Translations under genes and position numbers: made by a program
Notes under the pieces: model-generated
Seen by the model: the letters and a program-made list of their open reading frames with translations, nothing else
Database searches by the model: none
What the model was told of the DNA's origin: nothing
Shown here: positions 6,849 to 12,697 of the stretch, piece by piece
Layout of the letters: each line of letters begins with the position of its first letter
How positions within the stretch are numbered: position 1 is the first letter of the stretch
NCBI GenBank assembly: GCA_012514775.1
Contig: JAAYZQ010000094.1
Coordinates: forward strand, 1 to 12,697
Length of the DNA stretch: 12,697 nt
Direction: 5' to 3'
DNA from: Anaerolineaceae bacterium
GTDB lineage: Bacteria > Chloroflexota > Anaerolineae > JAAYZQ01

Positions 6849-8894
6849 ATGATCCGTAGTACGCACCTGTTCCTGATGATCATCCTGGCGCTGCTGCTGG
6901 CGGGGTGCGGCGCCGCGGCGCCCAATGCCACCACGCCGCCCGATGCCACCGAACCGCCGAGCCCCCTGCCCACGCCGGAGCCCGAGCCCCAATCGCCGCC
7001 GCTGACGGAGGGCTTTGAGGGCAGCCTGGCGGGCTGGCACGTGGGCGCCGACGTGCCCCAGGACCCGAACCGGCCCGGCCAGGAGGTGGCCTGGTCGGTT
7101 GAACTGAGCGACGAGCAGGCTTCCGACGGGAACAGCTCGCTGCGCCTGCGCATCGACGGCAGCCAGGATGACGGAACCATCTGGCTGGCCCGCCCCCTGG
7201 CGGTGCTGCCCGGCGAGCCGCGAACGGTGCGCCTGTCCTTCGACCTGTGGAGCCCGTCCGAGAGTTTTAACACGCTGGCCAACGTGGCGACCTATGCCGG
7301 CGGGCAGGCGCCCGCCGCCGAGGCCGATTTTGACCTTTCCCAGCAGGCCGACCAGGCCGAGGGCTGGCAGCGCTACAGCTACAGCCTTTCGGCCGCGCCC
7401 GGCCCCGGCGGCGAGCTGTGGGTGGCCGTGGGCATCAGCGCCGTTTGGGAGACGGAGGTGACCTACTACATCGACGAGCTGGTGGTCGAGGTGGAAGGCG
7501 AGGCCGGCGCCGGTCCCGGCACCGCGCCGCTCCAGCCCGGCACCGGCGAGGACGGACGCCCGCCGGTCGCCACCCTGCGGGTGGGCGAACAGGAGCAGGT
7601 GGCCGGCATCGGCAGCTACTGCTGGACGGACCCGGGCGCGGGCGTGGGCGTGTGTGCCGACGCCATCGGCCTCATTACCCCGGCGGAGCCTCTGGAGGTG
7701 TCGTCGCCCTTCGCGGCGACGCTTGACCTGGGCCTGGAGCAGCCGCCCTCGCGGGTGGTGCTGCGCGCCATCCCCGTCACTGCCGCCGACGCGATAGACT
7801 CGGGCGGCGCCGGTCCCGAAGGGCGGGCGTGGCGGCCCACGGGCGGGCGACAACTGCCCCTCGACCCGGCGCGCACGTCGTCCCTCGAGATCAGCCTCGA
7901 TCCCGGGCTCTATGTCCTTGACCTGCAAGCATCGTGGGCCAACTCTAACAGCGCGAGCTATGGCTTCCTGGTGCAGGTGACCGCCCCCGGCGTCGGGCAG
8001 GCCGGACCGGGAGCCCTTATCGTGGAGGAGGCGCCCATCGTCGCCGATGCCGAGGACAGACCGACGCACCTGGAGTACATGCAGCGCATCGGCAGCGACG
8101 TCCTGGACAAGCGCGGGGCGTGGCGCGAGCCCGACCCCCAGGCGCTGGTGGCGGAATACAACGAGGTCCTGGCGCCCTTTGGCTACCGCCTGGAGGCCGA
8201 GTTCAACGCCGAGTGGAACCGAACCTTTTACGACCTGTACCACGGCGACGAGGCCGAGCCCCTGTTGCTCGATCTAAGCCGGGTCTGGCGGCCCTCGGTC
8301 AGCGCCTCGGGTGACGATTTCGTCATGGCCGCCGAGAACGCGCCCAACGTGCAGCCCATGCACCTGCTCATCAGCGCCCAGGGGCCCATGCCCTGGCAGG
8401 CCATGGACAGCAACATGCTGCCCCCCGCCTACCTGGGCGACGAGCAGGCGGCCATGGTGGCCACACAGGGCCAGGGCATCGACATGGAGTACAGCGTCTG
8501 GGTGGGCGGCCGCGAGGTCTATAGCGGGACGGCGCCTATGATGGTCAGCCATCCGGTGAACGGCTTTGTGGTGTGGGACAACCACTGGGCCCTGGAGCTG
8601 GAGGACCAGGTCATCGTCGACGGCGAGGACCTGGGGCCGAAACTGGGCCACGACAAGGTCTTTGGCTTCCAGTTGCTGGGCGGCAAGCCTTTCTACTTTT
8701 ACGAGGCCGACGGCGTGATCCACCTATCGTATGACGGCGAGACCCTGCCACAGACGTACGACGAGGTGCCTCACAACCAATGCTGCGAGCCAGCCATGTT
8801 CAACCCGCGGAGCAACGAGGACATGGTGGCGTTCCACGGCCTGCGGGCCGGGACGTGGTATTATGTCGAGGCAGGAGCGTACGGCGACGAGTAG
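6849..8894 (+). CDS. 681-aa surface lipoprotein, unknown function
   Basis: The start at 6849 is well supported: AAAGGAGG lies 5 bases upstream and a lipoprotein signal follows, with lipobox LLAGC (Cys20). A Pro/Thr/Glu linker (about 21-52) leads to a beta-rich jelly-roll-like region (about 54-217) opening with EGFEGSLAGWHVG and ending in YYIDELVVEVEGE; this resembles carbohydrate-binding or LamG-like folds by pattern only. Residues about 238-380 form another beta domain with a Cys pair (GSYCW C258, GVCAD C269) and a late LDPGLYVLDLQASW motif. The C-terminal part (about 390-681) begins helical and then has repeated beta-strand motifs (VWVGGREVYSG, GFQLLGGKPFYFYEADG) and ends near HNQCCEPAMFN and AGTWYYVEAG. 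It is not a family I can name. No catalytic motif seen; binding to a polymer or partner outside the cell is a guess. Confidence 0.85.
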   Translation: MIRSTHLFLMIILALLLAGCGAAAPNATTPPDATEPPSPLPTPEPEPQSPPLTEGFEGSLAGWHVGADVPQDPNRPGQEVAWSVELSDEQASDGNSSLRLRIDGSQDDGTIWLARPLAVLPGEPRTVRLSFDLWSPSESFNTLANVATYAGGQAPAAEADFDLSQQADQAEGWQRYSYSLSAAPGPGGELWVAVGISAVWETEVTYYIDELVVEVEGEAGAGPGTAPLQPGTGEDGRPPVATLRVGEQEQVAGIGSYCWTDPGAGVGVCADAIGLITPAEPLEVSSPFAATLDLGLEQPPSRVVLRAIPVTAADAIDSGGAGPEGRAWRPTGGRQLPLDPARTSSLEISLDPGLYVLDLQASWANSNSASYGFLVQVTAPGVGQAGPGALIVEEAPIVADAEDRPTHLEYMQRIGSDVLDKRGAWREPDPQALVAEYNEVLAPFGYRLEAEFNAEWNRTFYDLYHGDEAEPLLLDLSRVWRPSVSASGDDFVMAAENAPNVQPMHLLISAQGPMPWQAMDSNMLPPAYLGDEQAAMVATQGQGIDMEYSVWVGGREVYSGTAPMMVSHPVNGFVVWDNHWALELEDQVIVDGEDLGPKLGHDKVFGFQLLGGKPFYFYEADGVIHLSYDGETLPQTYDEVPHNQCCEPAMFNPRSNEDMVAFHGLRAGTWYYVEAGAYGDE

Positions 8895-8901
8895 CACCGC
8901 A

Positions 8902-8926
8902 GGGCAACCGCGAGGGTTGCCCGTAC
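8902..8926 (-). repeat. 8-bp hairpin between the two exported-protein genes
   Basis: GGGCAACC (8902-8909) pairs perfectly with GGTTGCCC (8915-8922) around a 5-nt loop. On the minus strand the stem follows GTAC, resembling the design of the element at 6798-6827 but with an altered foot. It ends 31 bases before the start at 8954, with no T-run, so it looks like a REP-type or mRNA-processing hairpin rather than a terminator. Confidence 0.5.
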
Positions 8927-8953
8927 AGGTGGGGGAGAAAAGGGGGGACGCGC

Positions 8954-9514
8954 ATGAGACGGAAGCTCTGGCTGTTGGTGCTCGTTGCCGGCGCCCTGTT
9001 GCTGGCCCCCGGGCGGGCGCGGGCCTGTTTGTGCGCCGCGGTCGCATCGCCGGGAGAGGAGATGGCCAGGTCGGCGGCGGTCCTGGCGGGGCGCGTGCTG
9101 CGCATCGACGCCCCGCAGGGTGCGATGGTCAGCACGGGGGACCCGGTGCACGTCGTCTTCCAGGTGGAGCGGGTGTGGAAGGGGCCAGCCGTTCACAACC
9201 TGGTCATCGTCACCGCCCGCCACAGCGTGAGCTGCGGCTTTCCCTTCGAGGTCGGTGAGGAGTACCTGGTCTATGCCCGGGCCGTGGAGGGCGAGCTCCA
9301 TACCAGCATCTGCAGCCGGACGGCGCCCCTGTCCGCCGTCGCCGAGGACCTGGTCGCCCTGGGGCCGGGGATGGCCATGGCCCCCGCCGAGCCCGAGCCG
9401 CCGGCGGGTCGTTGGCGGGGGGTCCTGCCCCTGCTGCTGGTTGCTGCCGCTGTCGTTACCGCAGCCGTCCTGATCGTAAGGGCGGCCAGGCAGGCGCGCC
9501 AGGGAGGGCACTGA
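8954..9514 (+). CDS. Membrane-anchored TIMP/netrin-like protein
   Basis: 186 aa. The start at 8954 has AGGGGGG 6 bases upstream and gives a signal peptide (MRRKLWLLVLVAGALLLAPG) with an A-x-A site (A22-R23-A24) directly before Cys25. The mature protein would begin CLCAAVA. The body matches the TIMP/NTR pattern: VLAGRVLRID, VVFQVERVWKG, SCGFPFEVGEEYLVYA, TSICSRTAPLSAVAEDLVALG. Its four Cys (25, 27, 94, 120) suit two disulfides as in NTR domains. A Pro/Glu linker (about 143-152), a transmembrane helix (about 157-176) and a basic tail follow, so the domain sits outside the cell, C-terminally anchored. In animal TIMPs an N-terminal C-x-C blocks a metalloprotease zinc; whether this bacterial relative inhibits a protease is unknown. 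It is probably co-transcribed with the lipoprotein gene 59 bases upstream. Confidence 0.85.
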   Translation: MRRKLWLLVLVAGALLLAPGRARACLCAAVASPGEEMARSAAVLAGRVLRIDAPQGAMVSTGDPVHVVFQVERVWKGPAVHNLVIVTARHSVSCGFPFEVGEEYLVYARAVEGELHTSICSRTAPLSAVAEDLVALGPGMAMAPAEPEPPAGRWRGVLPLLLVAAAVVTAAVLIVRAARQARQGGH

Positions 9515-9536
9515 TCATAGCGCCACGCCGGGCGGC

Positions 9537-9593
9537 AGTGACGGCCAGGCGCCGGCCGGGCGTGGGGCAAGCCGCCGGGCAATGCGCTATAAT
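9537..9593 (+). promoter_or_regulatory. Promoter module upstream of the 584-aa lipoprotein gene (copy 3 of 3)
   Basis: AGTGACGGCC begins 22 bases after the preceding stop. GCGTGGGGCAAG lies 28 bases before TATAAT (9588-9593). It is about 79% identical to 6569-6630. The -10 sits inside an upstream in-frame extension from 9582, which argues that translation starts at 9663. Confidence 0.65.
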
Positions 9594-9594
9594 A

Positions 9595-9647
9595 CCCCCA
9601 GGGATAAGGGAGCGGGCACGCGCCCGCCCTGGGGGTTCGCCCCCTGG
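9595..9647 (+). promoter_or_regulatory. Nested and alternative hairpins at the start of the leader
   Basis: CCCCCAGGG (9595-9603) is the exact inverse of CCCTGGGGG (9627-9635), enclosing GCGGGC/GCCCGC (9612-9617/9622-9627). The right arm can instead pair as GGGGG-TTCG-CCCCC (9631-9644), ending shortly before the ribosome site. Transcription should begin near 9600, so the outer stem would be mostly absent from the RNA and may act as a DNA palindrome. Confidence 0.4.
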
Positions 9648-9662
9648 AAAGAGGGGACGAGG

Positions 9663-11417
9663 ATGACGAGGAAAGGCCGGATTTCGCCAGCCATCTTTCA
9701 ACAGCGCTCGGGACACGTCCCGTGGCTGGCGCTCTTGATCGTGACGCTGCTGGCAACGGGCTGTGGAGCGATGCTCACCGCCGATGGGGGCACACCGCCC
9801 GCCGCCCCCACAGCCCTGCCCACCGAGACGCCACCCGCCACGTTGCCGCCCACCGAGACGCCGGCGGCAACGGCCACGCCACCCGCGACGGCCACGTCGC
9901 CCGCGGCCCGGCCCACCGGGGCCGCTCCCGCCGCGGGCCCGCTGGATGACGTTCGCGAGGCGCTGGCCGCCTACGAGCCGGTGGCCGATGCCCGGCCGGC
10001 CGCCTACGCCGTGCTGGAGGGCGTCGCCGCCTGGCTGGCGGACGGAGGCGATGCCGAAGCGCTGTCCGAGGCGATCGGCCCGGTGCCGGTGCCCGGCGGC
10101 GCCGAGCCGGCCATGGCCCTCGTTTGGGCCACCGACCTGACGGGCGATGACAGGCCCGACACCGTGCTGTACATCCCGGTCATGGGCCTGCCCCTCTTCG
10201 TCTTTACCCCCCAGGGCGGGGACCCGCGCCCCGCCGGCCACATCCTGCCGCCGGACATCGACGCCATCCAGACCGAGTTCCCCGTGGTGGGGACCGAGAT
10301 GGACGTGGATTTGCCGGGGGTCGACGTCCGGGATCTGACGGGCGACGGCCTGCCCGAGGTGCTGTTCAGCACCATAGGCGCCGGTGGCAGCAGCTACCGG
10401 GTGCTGCCGCGATTCTACCGCTGGCACGAGGGCAGCTTTCACCTCATCTTTTCCGCGACGCTGGTCAATTGGGCCGGGGAATCGCGCCTTGCCCTGGAGC
10501 CGGAACCGGCGGGCGAGGGCCGCAGCCAGATCGTCCTGACCTACCCGCAGCTCTACGGCCAGGGGTTCGACCACAAGATGGTCAACCATCCCATCGGGCG
10601 CCAGGTGTGGCGCTGGAGCCCGGGCGCGGGGCACTACGTGGCCGCCGAGCAGAGCGTCGATCTGGAGGCCGGCGGCTGGGGGCCCGAGCTGCCGCCCACC
10701 GTGGAGGACCGGCTGCGCTGGCTGACCAACGAGGCCGAGGTCCTGTTCCGCAGCGGCGAGTACGGGCAGGCGGTGACGGGCTATGACGCCGTGCTGCGCC
10801 TGGCGGACGAGGAGGACTGGCAGCCGGGCGAGGGCGAGGGCAACTGGCCAGCCCTGGCCGCCTTCCGCCGGGCCGAGGCCCTGCTGCTGAGCGGTGACGC
10901 CGGGGAGGGCCGGGAGGAGATGGCGGCCGTGGCCGAGGCGTACGCCGGCGACCTGCTGGGCGAGCTGGCCGCCGCCTTCCTGGAAGGCTACGGCCAGGCC
11001 AGCGGGCCCGAAGCCGCCGCCCGGGGCGTGGCGGCCATGCAGGACGTACCCCTGTGGGACCACTTCTATTACGAAGAGCCGGGGGCGCTGCGCTTTCCCA
11101 TGGACGCCGCGGGCATCCTCTATCCCGGCGCCGGGCTGGCGGCCTACCTGCAAGCCCATCCCGAGCTGGCGGCCGACCCCTCGGCGCTGCAAGCCGGGCT
11201 GACCGAAGCCGGCTACGCGGTGATGTACGTCATCCCGGCCGAAGCCGGAGCCGTGGAGATCCTGCTGGCGGCCCGGGGGCCGTCGGATCCGGTCCTGCAG
11301 AGCGGGAGCGAGCCGCCGCCCATTTCGTGGCGGCTGGCTCCGCCCAGCGAGGCGTGGCACGTGTCCCCGCCCGCGGGCGAGGGCGGGGACGGCTGGCCGA
11401 CGGTGGGCAGCTTCTAA
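9663..11417 (+). CDS. Lipoprotein with FG-GAP-like Asp loops and TPR-like helical region
   Basis: 584 aa. The start at 9663 has AGAGGGG about 6-7 bases upstream; a frame opening at 9582 would place the promoter -10 inside the gene. A lipoprotein signal ends LLATGC (Cys34). A Thr/Pro/Ala linker spans about 42-92. Residues about 93-335 carry two Asp-rich loops, DLTGDDRPD (158-166) and DLTGDGLPE (224-232), typical of FG-GAP/VCBS calcium-binding propeller blades; two are too few for a full propeller. Residues about 345-450 are helical with TPR-like spacing (AEVLFRSGEYGQAVTGYDAVL, then FRRAEALLLSGDAGEG). The rest (about 455-584) has no motif I recognise. Predicted anchored outside the membrane, perhaps calcium-dependent and protein-binding. 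It is last in the exported-protein block; the only downstream hairpins are the REP array. Confidence 0.85.
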   Translation: MTRKGRISPAIFQQRSGHVPWLALLIVTLLATGCGAMLTADGGTPPAAPTALPTETPPATLPPTETPAATATPPATATSPAARPTGAAPAAGPLDDVREALAAYEPVADARPAAYAVLEGVAAWLADGGDAEALSEAIGPVPVPGGAEPAMALVWATDLTGDDRPDTVLYIPVMGLPLFVFTPQGGDPRPAGHILPPDIDAIQTEFPVVGTEMDVDLPGVDVRDLTGDGLPEVLFSTIGAGGSSYRVLPRFYRWHEGSFHLIFSATLVNWAGESRLALEPEPAGEGRSQIVLTYPQLYGQGFDHKMVNHPIGRQVWRWSPGAGHYVAAEQSVDLEAGGWGPELPPTVEDRLRWLTNEAEVLFRSGEYGQAVTGYDAVLRLADEEDWQPGEGEGNWPALAAFRRAEALLLSGDAGEGREEMAAVAEAYAGDLLGELAAAFLEGYGQASGPEAAARGVAAMQDVPLWDHFYYEEPGALRFPMDAAGILYPGAGLAAYLQAHPELAADPSALQAGLTEAGYAVMYVIPAEAGAVEILLAARGPSDPVLQSGSEPPPISWRLAPPSEAWHVSPPAGEGGDGWPTVGSF

Positions 11418-11427
11418 CTGCGACCAC

Positions 11428-11787
11428 AAGCCGTTCGTAGTGCGCGATTCATCGCGCTGTGAACGCCTGGGCGCGCCCAAGCCCGCACTACGAACGCCGC
11501 CCCGGCAACCCGCTCGCCCAAGCCGTTCGTAGTGCGCGATTCATCGCGCTCTAAACGCCTCGGCGCGCCCAAGCCCGCACAACGAACGCCGCCCCGGCCA
11601 CCCACTCGCCCAAGCCGTTTGTAGTGCGCGATTCATCGCGCTGTGAACGCCTCGGCGCGCCCAAGCCCGCACAACGAACGCCGCCCCGGCAACCCGCTCG
11701 CCCAAGCCGTTCGTAGTGCGCGATTCATCGCGCTGTGAACGCCTCGGCGCGCCCAAGCCCGCACGACGAACGCCGCCCCGGCCACGC
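11428..11787. repeat. Tandem REP array, four 92-bp units, 3' side of the RAYT gene
   Basis: Units begin at 11428, 11520, 11612 and 11704; the last is clipped at the RAYT stop codon. Each has a plus REP, GTTCGTAGT then GCGCGAT-TC-ATCGCGC (first copy 11433-11457), and a facing minus REP whose stem reads GCGGGCT, TG, GGCGCGC on its strand (first copy 11471-11495). The second stem carries a G-G mismatch, a usual REP feature. The plus hairpin is identical in all four; the foot reads GTTTGTAGT in unit 3. The minus foot is intact only in unit 1. Confidence 0.85.
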
Positions 11788-11788
11788 C

Positions 11789-12385
11789 CTAGAAATCATC
11801 CCACCCCCGTCCAAAGTCGCGGACAGGATAACGAGTCCATAGATCCCGCAGCCACTCGCGGCCTTCCTGCTCCAGGTACCAATGCACGCTGCTCTCTGCC
11901 CAGTCATAGGGTGACTCTGCCCAACGATGTTTCACCGGATTATAATGCACATAGTTCAGGGTCGTGTAGTAGTGGGCAGGCGAGCGAATCGCTCGGTCTG
12001 CGAATCGATACCAGACCTTGCGACTAGGGCTCTTGTCCTCCAGGTTCCACTCTCGCGCCAGGGGACCGTGTACAAGGCGGAAGGTAGTTCCCAAGGCTCT
12101 GAAATCGGTGATCCGCGCCAGGAGATGGTAGTGGTTGGGCAAAATTATCCAGGCACGGATCTCGACTCCCTCTGTAATAAACTTCTCAAACAGGTCATCG
12201 AGAAGCCTTTGCCTGCGTTCCGGGCTGGAGATGTGGCACTGGTGCTCGAAACAGGTGCACGTCAAGAGATAATACTCTTGATCTTGATACGGGTGCGGCG
12301 GAGAATGAGGCGGATAACCGTGGGCCAGGCGCTCCTCGACGAGCTTGGTACGTTCCGCAGGGCTTAAGTTCCGATATTCGTACAA
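11789..12385 (-). CDS. REP-associated tyrosine transposase (RAYT, Y1/HUH family)
   Basis: 198 aa, full length for the family. The start is TTG at 12385, supported by AAAGGAG 7 bases upstream. RAYTs are HUH single-strand endonucleases that recognise GTAG-footed REP hairpins and probably move them. Seen here: YYLLTCTCFEHQCHI (38-52), the HUH motif PNHYHLL (83-89), WYRFADRAIR (125-134), and HYYTTLNYVHYNPVKHRW (138-155) with SPYDWAESSVHWY after it. The catalytic Tyr should be in the 139-148 helix, but I cannot say which. The coding sequence is visibly less GC-rich than its neighbours, suggesting transfer. No terminal inverted repeats of a classic insertion sequence are seen; instead REP arrays abut both sides, as for domesticated RAYTs. 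The frame is intact. Confidence 0.93.
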   Translation of the reverse strand: MYEYRNLSPAERTKLVEERLAHGYPPHSPPHPYQDQEYYLLTCTCFEHQCHISSPERRQRLLDDLFEKFITEGVEIRAWIILPNHYHLLARITDFRALGTTFRLVHGPLAREWNLEDKSPSRKVWYRFADRAIRSPAHYYTTLNYVHYNPVKHRWAESPYDWAESSVHWYLEQEGREWLRDLWTRYPVRDFGRGWDDF

Positions 12386-12392
12386 GGTCTAG

Positions 12393-12399
12393 CTCCTTT
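12393..12399 (-). promoter_or_regulatory. Ribosome binding site fixing the TTG start of the RAYT gene
   Basis: The minus strand reads AAAGGAG, 7 bases before the TTG at 12385-12383. There is no nearby in-frame ATG, and the N-terminus from TTG (MYEYRNLSPAERTKLVEERL) looks like that of related RAYT proteins. Confidence 0.7.
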
Positions 12400-12410
12400 C
12401 GTTGAGCCAG

Positions 12411-12697
12411 AGGCGTGCTAAAGCCCGCACTACGAACGTCGCACTACCAACGGCGCACTGACCCGTCCGCTCCGTTAAGCCGTTCGTAGTGCGCGATTCA
12501 TCGCGCTCAGAAGGCCCTTGCGTGCTAAAGCCCGCACTACCAACGTCGCACTACCAACGGCGCACTGCCCACCCGCTCGGATAAGCCGTTCGTAGTGTGC
12601 GATTCATCGCGCTCAGAAGGCCACGGCGTGCTAAAGCCCGCACTACCAACGTCGCACTACCAACGGCGCACTGCCCACCCGCTCGCTTAAGCCGTTC
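12411..12697. repeat. Tandem REP array, 106-bp units, 5' side of the RAYT gene, runs off the window
   Basis: A partial unit (12411-12476), two full units from 12477 and 12583, and the first 9 bases of another from 12689. The plus REP is the same as in the 92-bp array (12482-12506). In the second unit its stem has one change to a G-T wobble that keeps pairing. The facing REP is GCGGGCTTTAGCACGC on its strand, a stem with one G-A mismatch. Each unit also carries extra CACTACCAACG copies absent from the 92-bp units. Confidence 0.85.

Noticed and set aside
6714..8243. 509-aa open frame on the minus strand
   Set aside because: Antisense to the well-supported lipoprotein gene at 6849, with no domain of its own.
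9456..11480. 674-aa open frame on the minus strand
   Set aside because: It is antisense to the 584-aa lipoprotein, which has a promoter, ribosome site and lipobox. The minus frame is low-complexity with no domain, as expected in GC-rich coding DNA.
11414..11756. Minus-strand frames with repeated ESRTTNGL-type peptides
   Set aside because: They are translations of the 92-bp REP units. The period is not a multiple of three, so no frame is maintained.
11927..12367. 146-aa plus-strand frame across the RAYT gene
   Set aside because: It is antisense to a clear HUH transposase.
11428..12697. CRISPR array
   Set aside because: Units are 92 or 106 bp and repeat over their whole length with no unique spacers. 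They are inverted REP pairs beside a RAYT, with no cas genes.

Overview
The window is GC-rich, densely coding bacterial DNA with long spurious antisense reading frames. Several features suggest a member of the Chloroflexota (Anaerolineae/Caldilineae-like): lipoproteins whose lipidated Cys is followed by Thr/Pro/Ala linkers, META-domain and BNR/HEAT surface proteins, and GTAG-footed palindromic repeats with a matching REP-associated tyrosine transposase. This is an inference from gene style; there is no rRNA or universal marker here.

Layout: (1) 1-1053, the 3' part of an FtsK/SpoIIIE-family DNA translocase, ending in a pair of inverted REP hairpins, the first of which looks like an intrinsic terminator. 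(2) 1205-1633, a small two-helix membrane protein, convergent with a hemerythrin-like HHE protein (1669-2115, minus). The hemerythrin has a good promoter with a 13-bp tandem repeat at its predicted transcription start. (3) A 723-bp divergent intergenic region. (4) 2839-11417, five plus-strand genes for exported proteins: a BNR-propeller/HEAT-repeat membrane protein, a four-META-domain lipoprotein, a 681-aa lipoprotein of unknown function, a TIMP/netrin-like membrane-anchored protein, and a lipoprotein with FG-GAP-like Asp loops plus a helical region. (5) 11428-12697, a RAYT transposase gene (minus) between two tandem REP arrays with different units (92 bp and 106 bp); the second runs off the window.

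The exported-protein block looks like a co-regulated envelope locus. Three of its genes (2839, 6849, 9663) are preceded by related promoter modules: AGTGACGG, then G(T/C)GT-G-GCA-G about 28 bases before the -10, then CTAT(A/G)AT. Three gene starts (4889, 6849, 8954) have a strong hairpin ending 30-36 bases upstream. None of the five proteins has a recognisable catalytic motif; they look like binding, scaffold or inhibitor proteins acting outside the membrane. The least ordinary material is the REP system. Hairpins share the foot GTTCGTAGT but have different, internally complementary stems at dispersed sites and in the arrays around the RAYT gene.
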